Positions 8,655 to 16,710 are shown, counted from the first letter of the stretch. The stretch: DNA of 64,000 nucleotides from Epilithonimonas hungarica (GCF_900102265.1 NZ_FNBH01000001.1:434001-498000), one strand, 5' to 3'. Translations and numbers: made by a program. The notes: a model not told the origin generated them from the letters alone.

Positions 8655-9998
8655 ATGTACAAATATCTTTTGTTGTGTGTTTCTGTTCTCTTTTTATGCT
8701 CCTGCGAGAGAGAAAGCAACACTTATGAAGTAGGGAATTCGTGGATGTCTGCACAGTCCAAAGTTGTAATGGTCGACACGCTTACACTGAAGATGTCAAC
8801 CATAATGAAGGATTCTGTAGTAACGTCCGGAAAAAGCGCAATGTTGGTGGGAAATATAAAAGATAATACATTTGGTAGGGTAACTTCGTCTTCTCTCTTT
8901 GAGCTGACACCGGAGAGTTATAATCTTGCAACTACAAGTAATGTGGTTTTTGACTCCATTGTAATGTATCTTACCAATATCGATTCTTATTATGGAGATA
9001 CTCTTAGGACTTTCAAAATGGATGTCCATCCGATGGAAAGCAGGATAAAACTGGATAATGGATATCTTTATAATAAGAGCAAATTCAATTATTCATCCAG
9101 TTCGATAGGAACAGCCGAGTTTCTTCCAAGGCCAAATACGGATAGTAGTTTCGTAAGAATCCGTCTTGACCAGAGTTATGGTCAGGGTCTTTTCGATCTT
9201 TTGAAAAGTAAGGATGCTAATAACCAAGAATATTTTCTTAATTTCTATAAAGGTTTAGCACTAGTTCCTTCTTCTGATAACAATGCAATGCTGCGTTTTG
9301 GGGTCAGTTCGTCTTATGAAGTTCAAATCAGCAATACGACCAAAGAAAAAGTCTCCAATATTGTGAGGATGTATTATCACACAACTTCCCAAAACGGGAC
9401 CGAAGATGTGAAATATACACTTGACATCAATCCGAGTACAACTTATCAATATAACAAGATCGATAGTGATTTTACAGGCTCGGAATTGGCTAATCTAACA
9501 CCATCAACACCAATTGAATCTAAAAACCTGGGAAATAAAACTTATTTGATGTCAGGTATTGGTGTTTATACGAAAGTGGAAATCCCTTATCTGAAAACGC
9601 TGAAGAATCTTTATGATAATTATAAAATCATCAGTGCAAATCTAACTCTGAGTCCGGTAGCGGGGTATTATTCCAAAAATTTTTATAATCCAACTCCCCT
9701 TTATTATTATTTGGGAGACAAAAAAAATACAGTCATTTCGCCTTTTTATAATTCAGACGGCACGACTGAGGTCACCATCGCTTTGTTGGATGAAAGTGAG
9801 TTCCAGAGTGATCACGCTTATACCGTCGATATGTTGAGCTATGTCAATAATATTCTTTCGGAAACCTCAAATTCCAATTATAATATTTTGATCTATCCAT
9901 CTTCTTACCTGGATGTTCTGGCGGGGAAAGCAATAGTCGGCGATTCTAAAAATAGTACCAATCCAGCCAAGCTTAAACTTTATATTCTAGGTTATTAA
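8655..9998 (+). CDS. DUF4270 family lipoprotein
   Basis: A lipoprotein of about 447 residues. MYKYLLLCVSVLFLCSC ends in a lipobox (FLCSC), and the mature part begins with E/R/S-rich residues. The body is predicted all-beta: VVMVDTLTLKMSTIM, SGKSAMLVGNIKDNTFGRV, VFDSIVMYL, then repeated beta-hairpin segments. The opening block (DTLTLK, LVGNI.D..FG) is typical of DUF4270, an uncharacterised envelope family nearly confined to Bacteroidota. The frame allows a start at 8637; I prefer 8655 because it is preceded by an A-rich stretch, the normal initiation context in this phylum. The outer-membrane barrel gene follows after 12 bases, so the two are probably co-transcribed and may act together at the outer membrane. 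Confidence 0.85.
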   Translation: MYKYLLLCVSVLFLCSCERESNTYEVGNSWMSAQSKVVMVDTLTLKMSTIMKDSVVTSGKSAMLVGNIKDNTFGRVTSSSLFELTPESYNLATTSNVVFDSIVMYLTNIDSYYGDTLRTFKMDVHPMESRIKLDNGYLYNKSKFNYSSSSIGTAEFLPRPNTDSSFVRIRLDQSYGQGLFDLLKSKDANNQEYFLNFYKGLALVPSSDNNAMLRFGVSSSYEVQISNTTKEKVSNIVRMYYHTTSQNGTEDVKYTLDINPSTTYQYNKIDSDFTGSELANLTPSTPIESKNLGNKTYLMSGIGVYTKVEIPYLKTLKNLYDNYKIISANLTLSPVAGYYSKNFYNPTPLYYYLGDKKNTVISPFYNSDGTTEVTIALLDESEFQSDHAYTVDMLSYVNNILSETSNSNYNILIYPSSYLDVLAGKAIVGDSKNSTNPAKLKLYILGY

Positions 9999-10010
9999 TT
10001 TTAGAAATTT

Positions 10011-11240
10011 ATGTATCACAAAATTAAAATAATGATATTTTTTGCTGGAATATTTATGCAGAAAATACACGCTCAGGATTCCTCGCCTTATTCTTATTTC
10101 GGGATTGGAACGTTCAATAATGTTGATAACGCAAGGAATATTTCTTTGGGAAATACTGGTATAGCTTTAGAATCTCCAGATTACATCAATTCTAAAAATC
10201 CGGCATCTCTTACCTCGATCGGGATACAGAATGTCATCTTCGACGTCGGAGGGTTTCTAAAGAGCAATAGTATTTCCAGTAATCAGGGGGCAGACAAAAG
10301 GATCAACGGTAATTTTACCAATCTGGGATTGGCTATGAGAATTTCAAATAAGTTCTTCTTGAGTGCTAATGTACAACCTACAACTTCCACGGATTATCAA
10401 TTTGACTCCAAAATACCTATAGAAGGGACATCCAGCAATTATCCCATTACTTATGAAGGAAGTGGTGGAATCTCTAATCTGGGTGTCGGTCTAGGCTATA
10501 GGATTAATAATAATTGGAGTGTTGGAGGAAAGATAAAAAATAATTTCGGGACTATTATCAGAAAGGAAATCATAACCACAACAACTGAACTTGAGATAAG
10601 CAGAAATATAAGGTATACCGGATTTAGTTATGGATTAGGAACACAGTATAATAAGTATTTTCAAAAAGAAAGACTGCAGTTGACCTTAGGAGCCATTGTT
10701 AATTTCAAGAGTAATCTGAATGCCAAAGGGGAAACCATCTACACAGAAGACAGAGATTATAATAATAGTCTCACGACCAAACTTTCCTCAAAAGACTCCA
10801 CGCTTCCGTTGGAAGTTGGGTTAGGGGTGAGCGTTTTAAAGAATGACAGATATCGTTTCAGCTTTGATTATACACAAAGTGATTGGAACGAGGTCAAAAA
10901 TACTGTGACAACGGAGAAATATTATAGACAGCGTGTTTATGGGCTAGGTTTTGAGCTTCTTCCGGAAAGAAAGACCAGTCAGATATTTTCCGAGAACCTG
11001 GTCTACCGTTTCGGACTCAATTATGATACAGGCTATTACAAGGTCAATAACCGAAATATCAATAAGATGGAAGCTACAGTAGGAGTTGGAATACCCATGA
11101 ACAAGATCAATCTGAATGTTGGCTACGGCTATGGCAAAAGAGGTCTTTTAAATAATTCGGCTATAAAGGAAAATTATCATATGCTGAATATCAGCGTGGA
11201 TTTCCTGGACAAATGGTTCGCAAAACGATATCTGAATTAA
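10011..11240 (+). CDS. outer-membrane beta-barrel protein
   Basis: 409 residues with a signal peptide (to about residue 21, cleavage near IHA-QD). Amphipathic beta-strands fill the whole length, many ending in aromatic residues (ISNLGVGLGYRINNNWSVGGKIK, YRFSFDYTQSDW), and the last strand is HMLNISVDFLDKWF. The N-terminal SSPYSYFGIG and GNTGIALESP...NPASL resemble FadL/PorV-like barrel openings found in Bacteroidota. A transport or assembly role is likely; the substrate is unknown. It follows the DUF4270 lipoprotein gene at 12 bases, suggesting a barrel-lipoprotein pair. It ends at a strong bidirectional terminator shared with tmRNA. Confidence 0.8.
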   Translation: MYHKIKIMIFFAGIFMQKIHAQDSSPYSYFGIGTFNNVDNARNISLGNTGIALESPDYINSKNPASLTSIGIQNVIFDVGGFLKSNSISSNQGADKRINGNFTNLGLAMRISNKFFLSANVQPTTSTDYQFDSKIPIEGTSSNYPITYEGSGGISNLGVGLGYRINNNWSVGGKIKNNFGTIIRKEIITTTTELEISRNIRYTGFSYGLGTQYNKYFQKERLQLTLGAIVNFKSNLNAKGETIYTEDRDYNNSLTTKLSSKDSTLPLEVGLGVSVLKNDRYRFSFDYTQSDWNEVKNTVTTEKYYRQRVYGLGFELLPERKTSQIFSENLVYRFGLNYDTGYYKVNNRNINKMEATVGVGIPMNKINLNVGYGYGKRGLLNNSAIKENYHMLNISVDFLDKWFAKRYLN

Positions 11241-11243
11241 AAA

Positions 11244-11278
11244 TAAAAAAGGAACTCATTAAAAGTTCCTTTTTTTTT
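11244..11278. terminator. bidirectional terminator between the barrel gene and tmRNA
   Basis: Stem GGAACT/AGTTCC extended by A-run/T-run pairing, with a 7-base loop. Long T-runs occur on either strand. It lies between the convergent outer-membrane gene and tmRNA. Confidence 0.85.
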
Positions 11279-11279
11279 G

Positions 11280-11676
11280 TGGAGTTGGAGGGATTCGAAC
11301 CCTCGTCCAAACAAGCAATACGCAAGCCTTCTACATGCTTATTCTGCTATTGATTTTCGAGCTCAGGCAGAGAGCAAACACCCAACCTAAACCTTAGCTT
11401 CTGAAATTTTCGAGTTTTGGTCAAAGCACCCAAAACCTTATTCCTGCATTCCTATATCCCAGAATCAAACGCCGCAGAACAGAGCATTTGTGAGACATCT
11501 TGCTTCCTTACTATCTTCGGGAAACGCTTGAATCTACTAAACTTCGATTATTAAGCTGCAAGAGCGAACTCTTCGTTGCCAGTTAAAATGTTGTAGCAAG
11601 GGATTTAAGAGATCGCGCTACGGTTCTCTGCATGCTTACTTACCCATTGGTCTTGCTGTCGAAACCAGTCAACCCC
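11280..11676 (-). ncRNA. ssrA: transfer-messenger RNA (tmRNA)
   Basis: One-piece tmRNA of about 397 nt, read on the minus strand. The 5' end GGGGTTGACTGGTTTCGACAG is the conserved start. The 3' end holds the tRNA-like T-arm (GGTTCGAATCCCTCC). The 7-bp acceptor stem GGGGUUG/CAACUCC closes with one G-U pair and discriminator A at 11280. CCA is not encoded: the next genomic bases are CAA. The tag frame is G-N-E-E-F-A-L-A-A followed by tandem TAA stops (11548-11580). The RNA rescues stalled ribosomes with SmpB, and its tag sends the product to ClpXP-type proteases through the terminal LAA. Pseudoknot pairing was not fully worked out. Confidence 0.97.
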
Positions 11677-11694
11677 TTTTTTTAGATAAGACTA

Positions 11695-11725
11695 CAAATT
11701 TACAAATAAAACAGCCAACTAACAA
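11695..11725 (-). promoter_or_regulatory. tmRNA promoter
   Basis: On the minus strand a TTG (11723-11725) and TAAATTTG (11695-11702) are separated by 20 bases, fitting the Bacteroidota -33/-7 pattern. The mature tmRNA 5' end lies 19 bases beyond the -7 box, so a short precursor would be trimmed by RNase P. Confidence 0.7.
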
Positions 11726-11744
11726 CTATTTACCAAAAAACCAA

Positions 11745-11925
11745 ATTTGGGCGTGCCCCTCGCAGCCGCTTGCCATCCTGAGCCTGTCGAAGGGCAACAG
11801 CTCGGGTCGGGCTGTCCATTGCAATCTTTTTGTCTTGTCATGCTGAGGTTCTCGAGCGCGTTTCGGCAAAGACAAAAAGGATTTCCACTACCATCCCTCA
11901 CGCGCTTCGCAAAAAACAAACTTTG
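11745..11925. repeat. REP-like palindromic intergenic repeat, copy A
   Basis: A GC-richer island in an AT-rich gap. It opens with the palindrome GGGCGTGCCC, contains the CATCCTGAGCCTGTCGAAGG phrase seen in many flavobacterial spacers, then an 11-bp perfect stem (CTTTTTGTCTT 11826-11836 with AAGACAAAAAG 11869-11879). It closes with GGATTTCCACTACCATCCCT. Short open frames inside (reading HPEPVEG) are by-products. Related blocks occur near 46085 and 53763. Confidence 0.7.
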
Positions 11926-12207
11926 TCAACAATTAGAAATTTTCCCTTCAAAACAAATTAGCTCAAAAATAAAATCAGCATAATCCGCCAAATCAGCGAG
12001 TAATAAAAAAATCACTGAACAAAACACCCTTGCAAAGCTTAAATAATCTCGATAATGATATTAAAACTGCAACAAGCAAAATCATTCTCAAAATAATTTT
12101 AACAAAACCAAAACTTCCAAATTCTAAAAAATTCACAAAACCGGTTAAAGTCGGTTAAACTATCTCTCAAAAAACATTTTCATCACAATACAGAAACCGA
12201 TTAGAAC
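11926..12207. other. AT-rich intergenic region with short AATCnGC-type repeat
   Basis: No gene is visible. Bases about 11967-12010 hold a short degenerate repeat (AATCCGCCAAATCAGCGAGT followed by AATAAAA) that recurs near 53980 and 54960. The remainder is A/C-rich, featureless spacer up to the promoter at 12208. Confidence 0.6.
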
Positions 12208-12215
12208 TAATTTTG
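12208..12215 (+). promoter_or_regulatory. -7 promoter element (TAATTTTG) that fixes the downstream start
   Basis: TAATTTTG matches TAnnTTTG. The longest open frame would start with a TTG inside this box (12213). A transcript starting a few bases downstream would exclude that start and leave the GTG at 12231. Confidence 0.6.
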
Positions 12216-12230
12216 TACAAACTTGATTCC

Positions 12231-13046
12231 GTGAAAATTAAATTATTATTTCTGCTCATCACACTCATCTCGATAAAGACCTTCTCCCAGTCAGATTATA
12301 TTCTCGGGAACATTACCAACGAAAGTGGGGATAAACTGCCAGGCGCAAGTGTTTACAATCTGCGAACCGACCAAGTTGTAGTTTCTGATAAGATGGGAAA
12401 CTTTGCCATCCCGGCAAAACCTTCCGATGAATTGAGAATTGTAAGACAAGGTTATGAACGGAAATTGATTTCGCTAACGTCAGATAATTTCTCAAAAAGC
12501 CTTGAGGTAAAACTAACGACCATTCCACAAGAAATAGAAGAAGTCAAGCTGAGTTTCAAACCAACCGGAATCTTGAAAAAAGACGTCACAAGACTTAATC
12601 CGCCGCCGAAAGTTGTAGCGCTCAATAGCTCGATGAGCCTTTATATGAAGACGCCGCTTAATCAGGTGGAAGCGAAAACAACAACGCCTTCTGCTTTCAA
12701 GCAGCCTGATTTTGCAGCAGGACAACTGAATCTGCTGAAATTGGCAGGAGCGATCAGCGGTTTGGTTGGAAAAGCTACATCATCTCCGAAAACCACTGCT
12801 GACTACGCAGAAACCCAGGAATTCTACAAGCGCGTAAAATCCGTCATCGATTTAGGTTATTACACCAAATATGGCTTAGATGAGTACGACTTCGATATTT
12901 TTCTGGCTTACGCAGACCAGGCCCACGACCTCGCAAAGAACTACCGAAAGAACTTTAACAAAGCTGCTATAGAATTCAAGCTCAAAGAAGCCTTCGTCGA
13001 ATATATCAAGACCCACAATTTCTCCAAGAAACAGGCAGAAGGTTAA
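12231..13046 (+). CDS. exported carboxypeptidase-regulatory-like domain protein
   Basis: About 271 residues from GTG. The signal peptide is KIKLLFLLITLISIKTFSQ. Residues about 25-100 form a CarboxypepD_reg-like beta-sandwich (YILGNITNESGDKLPGASV, VSDKMGNFAIPA, ELRIVRQGYERK), the domain found in front of TonB-dependent receptors and in stand-alone envelope proteins. Unlike a TonB receptor there is no plug or barrel. The rest is a K/A-rich, mostly helical tail ending KTHNFSKKQAEG. The role is unknown; a periplasmic or surface structural protein is plausible. The start is placed at GTG because the alternative TTG lies within the promoter box. The gene stands alone. Confidence 0.8.
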   Translation: MKIKLLFLLITLISIKTFSQSDYILGNITNESGDKLPGASVYNLRTDQVVVSDKMGNFAIPAKPSDELRIVRQGYERKLISLTSDNFSKSLEVKLTTIPQEIEEVKLSFKPTGILKKDVTRLNPPPKVVALNSSMSLYMKTPLNQVEAKTTTPSAFKQPDFAAGQLNLLKLAGAISGLVGKATSSPKTTADYAETQEFYKRVKSVIDLGYYTKYGLDEYDFDIFLAYADQAHDLAKNYRKNFNKAAIEFKLKEAFVEYIKTHNFSKKQAEG

Positions 13047-13426
13047 AAATTTCAACCATTTTTCACCCGTTGCGGATAAAACCAATCTTGAGCTTTTGTT
13101 TTGTTTAGCTGATTTGATTCTTTGTAACTGGTTTTTATGCTGAGTGTTTAAATTGAATAATGCCAATTAATAGCTTTGCATAAAGGTAAATTCTCCTAAA
13201 ATCCCTATTCATAGAGCTTTTAACATAATGTGGAAAACTTTTACAGATGATTGTCAGTTTTTTGCCTTTTTTCCACCTTTTGCCCTTTCATTTTTAGACA
13301 TCAATCTCTACTTTTGTGTTACCGCTTTGGAGAAAAAATGTAATTCCGTTACGCACTAAATAATAACAGATTACGCTTTTTTTCTCTTTACAAAATAAAT
13401 TTAATAATTGATAAAAACTGCTTATA
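13047..13426 (+). promoter_or_regulatory. nrdB upstream region with TACTTTTG promoter
   Basis: A 380-base gap without a convincing gene. TACTTTTG at 13309-13316 fits the -7 consensus and would give an untranslated leader of about 105 bases before nrdB, long for this genome. The leader is A/T-rich and could carry regulation. I looked for a clear NrdR-box pair and did not find one. Confidence 0.5.
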
Positions 13427-14401
13427 ATGGGAATTTTTGATAAGAGAGTAAGCTATAAACCCTTTGAATATCCGGAAGTTCTACAATTCGTAGAAGCCAT
13501 CAACAAATCCTTTTGGGTACATTCTGAAGTGGATTTCACGGCAGATGTTCAGGATTTTCATTCTCAGTTGGAACCTCACGAAAAAAATGCAGTTAAGAAC
13601 GCATTATTGGCCATCGCACAGATCGAAGTGAATGTAAAAACATTCTGGGGCAATCTTTATCAACATCTTCCAAAGCCAGAATTGAATGGTTTGGGCGCCA
13701 CTTTCGCAGAGTGCGAATTCCGTCATTCCGAAGCTTATTCCAGATTGTTGGAAGTTTTGGGATATAATGATGAGTTCTTGGAAGTTGTTAAGATCCCGGC
13801 GGTAAAAAACAGAATAGAGTATCTTGGAAAAGCGCTTCAACATGCTAATTCCAATGATCCAAAAGCCTATATGTCAGCTTTGTTGCTGTTCAGTATTTTG
13901 GTGGAGAACGTTTCACTTTTCAGTCAGTTTGCGATTATTTTGTCGTTCACGAGATTCAAAGGTTATATGAAAAACGTTTCCAACATCATCGCTTGGACTT
14001 CTGTTGATGAGCAGATCCACGCGAATGGAGGAATCTATTTGATCAATAAGATCCGTGAAGAACAACCAGACTTATTGAATGATGCTGATATCGAAGCAAT
14101 TTATGACTTGGTGGATGAATCAATTGAAATGGAAGGTCACATTTTAGATTGGATTTTCGAGCAAGGCGAATTGGACAAATTCTCGAAAAAGAACCTTCTT
14201 GATTTTATGAAATACAGAGTAGATGACTCTTTGAAGAAAATCGGGATGAAGACAAGATACAACGTAACGCCGGAAGATTACAAACCGATGATTTGGTTCG
14301 AGGAGGAAGTTTTTGCCAACTCTATGGATGATTTCTTTGCGAAACGTCCGGTAGATTATACAAAACACGACAAGTCGATTACAGCGAACGATTTGTTTTA
14401 A
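13427..14401 (+). CDS. nrdB: class I ribonucleotide reductase, small (radical) subunit
   Basis: A 324-residue diiron subunit that makes the tyrosyl radical used by NrdA to reduce ribonucleoside diphosphates to deoxyribonucleotides. Metal ligands are visible: E67 (QIEVNVKTFW), E97 and H100 (ECEFRH), a glutamate in LVENVSLF, and E/H in DEQIHANGG. The radical tyrosine is Y104, four residues after H100 as in E. coli Y122, so this is a classical Tyr-radical enzyme and not a Phe-substituted type. There is no N-terminal ATP-cone; the protein starts directly at the ferritin-like core. nrdA follows on the same strand after a 556-base stretch with repeats and a small unknown gene. Confidence 0.96.
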   Translation: MGIFDKRVSYKPFEYPEVLQFVEAINKSFWVHSEVDFTADVQDFHSQLEPHEKNAVKNALLAIAQIEVNVKTFWGNLYQHLPKPELNGLGATFAECEFRHSEAYSRLLEVLGYNDEFLEVVKIPAVKNRIEYLGKALQHANSNDPKAYMSALLLFSILVENVSLFSQFAIILSFTRFKGYMKNVSNIIAWTSVDEQIHANGGIYLINKIREEQPDLLNDADIEAIYDLVDESIEMEGHILDWIFEQGELDKFSKKNLLDFMKYRVDDSLKKIGMKTRYNVTPEDYKPMIWFEEEVFANSMDDFFAKRPVDYTKHDKSITANDLF

Positions 14402-14414
14402 AAAAGTAATCAAA

Positions 14415-14470
14415 TTCCCCTTCCCTGAAGGGGTGGCAAAAATTCAGAGGATTTTTGACGGGGTAGTTTA
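14415..14470. repeat. double-hairpin intergenic repeat after nrdB
   Basis: Two adjacent perfect 7-bp hairpins: CCCCTTC-CCT-GAAGGGG (14417-14433) and CAAAAAT...ATTTTTG (14437-14457). They are followed by GACGGGGTAGTTT. This is the layout of a dispersed repeat I recognise from Bacteroidota spacers. It may also slow or end nrdB transcription. No second copy was noticed in this window. Confidence 0.6.
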
Positions 14471-14663
14471 CAAGAAGATATATTGTTATTCCAAGTAATA
14501 ACAAATGAAATTATAAAGTGAATATCACTTTAAGAAAAAAGAAAATTTTAAGAAATAGTTTACAGATTCTTGGAGTTTTCTTTTTTATGTAGTAGAGCCA
14601 AATATAAGTCTGAGTCGCTTTGGTATTATTTAAATATTAGCCAACAACTAAATTTAAATCAAT

Positions 14664-14912
14664 ATGAACTCAGACATTATTTCAGAAATTGAACAAATTC
14701 AGTCAGCGGATTTCCATTTAGGAGAATACATTTATATGGGAATGGGTTTGACGAAAGGACATAGGGTATGTATGTCCGTAGCCTACAAAATTGATTATTG
14801 CATCAAAAAAGCAAAGCAGTTTGAAGAGGTGAACGAGGAAGTGACCTTCACACATATCAACAAAGTGAAAGTAGGAGAATTGGAAAGGAGCAAGAAGATA
14901 CTCTTGAACTAA
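14664..14912 (+). CDS. hypothetical protein encoded between nrdB and nrdA
   Basis: 82 residues, not recognised. It starts MNSDIISEIEQIQSADFHLGE, has a central segment IYMGMGLTKGHRVCMSVAYK and a charged C-terminal half (KKAKQFEEVNEEVTFTHINKVKVGELERSKK). There is no signal peptide or membrane helix, so it should be cytosolic. It has a normal A-rich initiation region. Codon use resembles its neighbours, and its stop lies 45 bases before the nrdA ATG, consistent with co-transcription with nrdA. A link to ribonucleotide reductase is suggested only by position; no nucleotide-binding motif is seen. Confidence 0.65.
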   Translation: MNSDIISEIEQIQSADFHLGEYIYMGMGLTKGHRVCMSVAYKIDYCIKKAKQFEEVNEEVTFTHINKVKVGELERSKKILLN

Positions 14913-14957
14913 TTCCGTAAATTGAAAAAGAAAATTAGCAAGCAAAATAATAAAGTT

Positions 14958-16616
14958 ATGATGGACGAAAATATAGATATCTGGTGGCTCAATGAAGAGT
15001 CTGAGCAAATGCTTAACAGGGGTTACCTTTTGAAAGGGGAAACTGTGGAAGGTGCAATCGACAGGATTACAACTGCAGCAGCAAAACGTCTTTACAAACC
15101 GGAATTACAACCGGCTTTCAAAGAGATGATCGTAAAAGGTTGGATCAGTTTTTCTTCTCCGGTTTGGGCCAATATGGGAACACAGCGTGGTTTGCCGATA
15201 TCTTGTTTCAACGTTCATATTCCGGATAATATCGAAGGAATTACCCACAAATTGGGTGAGGTCATTATGCAGACGAAGATCGGAGGTGGAACTTCTGGAT
15301 ATTTCGGAGAGCTGAGAAACAGAGGAACAGCGGTTACCGATAACGGAAAATCTTCCGGAGCAGTTTCTTTTATGAAATTGTACGATACGGCGATGGATGT
15401 GGTTTCTCAGGGTGGTGTGAGAAGAGGGGCTTTCGCGGCTTACCTTGATATCGACCACGGAGATATTGAAGAGTTCTTGAGCATCAAAGATATCGGAAGT
15501 CCAATCCAAAACTTGTTTACGGGAGTTTGCGTTCCGGATTACTGGATGCAGGATATGATTGATGGTGATGTTGAAAAGAGAAAAATCTGGGCAAGAGTTT
15601 TGGAAAGCCGTCAGCAAAAAGGCCTTCCTTATATTTTCTTTACAGATAATGTGAACAGAAACAAACCTCAGGTTTATAAAGATGCGGGATTGATGGTGAA
15701 CGCAAGTAATCTTTGTTCAGAGATTATGTTGCCTTCAACGGCTAATGAATCTTTTATCTGTTGTCTGTCTTCTATGAACCTTGAACTTTATGATGAGTGG
15801 AAAGATACAAACGCTGTGAAATTGGCAATCTATTTCCTAGACGCAGTTTTATCAGAATTCATTGAAAAAACAGAAGGGAATTATTACCTGACCTCAGCAA
15901 GAAACTTTGCAATGCGTCACAGAGCTTTAGGCTTAGGCGTTTTAGGATACCATTCTTACCTTCAGAAAAATATGATTCCTTTCGAAAGTTTTGAAGCAAC
16001 TCAGTTCAATGCAAGAGCTTTCCGTCACATCAAAGAACAGTCTGAGATTGCTTCCAAAGAGCTGGCGAACATCTACGGAGAACCGGATATGCTGAAAGGC
16101 TATGGGCTAAGAAATACAACAACAATGGCCATTGCGCCAACCACTTCAAGTTCTGCAATTTTGGGACAGACTTCTCCTGGAATCGAGCCTTTCGCTTCCA
16201 ACTATTACAAAGCAGGTTTGGCAAAAGGAAACTTTATGCGTAAGAACAAATATCTTGCAAAATTGTTAGACGAAAAAGGTCTTGACAACGAAGAAACCTG
16301 GAGAACAATTATGTTGAATCACGGTTCTGTGCAACACCTGGAAGGTTTGACTGCTGAAGAGAAAGCGGTATTTAAAACGTTCAGGGAGATTTCTCCAATG
16401 GAGATTGTTTCTCAGGCTGCTCAAAGACAACAATACATTGACCAGGCACAATCTCTTAACTTGCAGATTCCTTCTACAATGCCAGTTAAAGATGTTAATT
16501 ACGTAATGATAGAAGCTTGGAAAAAAGGCGTGAAAACTTTGTATTACCAAAGAAGTTCTTCGGTTTCCAAAGAATTGATGGTCAACTTCGTGACTTGTTC
16601 TGCTTGTGAAGCTTAA
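14958..16616 (+). CDS. nrdA: class I ribonucleoside-diphosphate reductase, large subunit
   Basis: About 552 residues; the catalytic subunit partnered with NrdB. Active-site features: Cys in PISCFNVH (redox pair), NLCSEIMLPS (N, the radical-bearing C and E), second redox Cys in ICCLSSMNLE, the radical-transfer tyrosines in LYYQRSSS, and the C-terminal shuttle pair TCSACEA. The protein is much shorter than E. coli NrdA (761) because it lacks the N-terminal ATP-cone, so dATP overall-activity inhibition should be absent here. The open frame begins at a TTG (14922); I chose the ATG at 14958 (MMDENIDIWWLNEES), where homologous sequence starts. A terminator follows at 16645. Confidence 0.95.
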   Translation: MMDENIDIWWLNEESEQMLNRGYLLKGETVEGAIDRITTAAAKRLYKPELQPAFKEMIVKGWISFSSPVWANMGTQRGLPISCFNVHIPDNIEGITHKLGEVIMQTKIGGGTSGYFGELRNRGTAVTDNGKSSGAVSFMKLYDTAMDVVSQGGVRRGAFAAYLDIDHGDIEEFLSIKDIGSPIQNLFTGVCVPDYWMQDMIDGDVEKRKIWARVLESRQQKGLPYIFFTDNVNRNKPQVYKDAGLMVNASNLCSEIMLPSTANESFICCLSSMNLELYDEWKDTNAVKLAIYFLDAVLSEFIEKTEGNYYLTSARNFAMRHRALGLGVLGYHSYLQKNMIPFESFEATQFNARAFRHIKEQSEIASKELANIYGEPDMLKGYGLRNTTTMAIAPTTSSSAILGQTSPGIEPFASNYYKAGLAKGNFMRKNKYLAKLLDEKGLDNEETWRTIMLNHGSVQHLEGLTAEEKAVFKTFREISPMEIVSQAAQRQQYIDQAQSLNLQIPSTMPVKDVNYVMIEAWKKGVKTLYYQRSSSVSKELMVNFVTCSACEA

Positions 16617-16620
16617 ATAA

Positions 16621-16644
16621 ATTAATAATTAATAATTAATAATT
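16621..16644. repeat. 7-bp tandem repeat ATTAATA
   Basis: Three perfect ATTAATA units plus ATT directly before the nrdA terminator. A simple AT repeat, probably without function. Confidence 0.6.
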
Positions 16645-16678
16645 GAAACCATCTTGTAAAACGAGATGGTTTTTTTAT
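16645..16678 (+). terminator. terminator of nrdA
   Basis: Perfect 9-bp stem AAACCATCT/AGATGGTTT, a 9-base loop and a T7 tail. Confidence 0.9.
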
Positions 16679-16710
16679 AATAACAATCAATAAGGGAATT
16701 TTAAAAATCA

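Noticed and set aside
11719-11983. Open frames of 66 and 78 residues on both strands next to tmRNA (containing HPEPVEG).
   Set aside because: They are read through the REP-like repeat with its palindromes; protein-like length arises from the repeat, not from a gene.
13047-13426. NrdR box or cobalamin riboswitch before nrdB.
   Set aside because: No paired NrdR-like boxes and no B12-box pattern could be found; only a TAnnTTTG promoter is supported.
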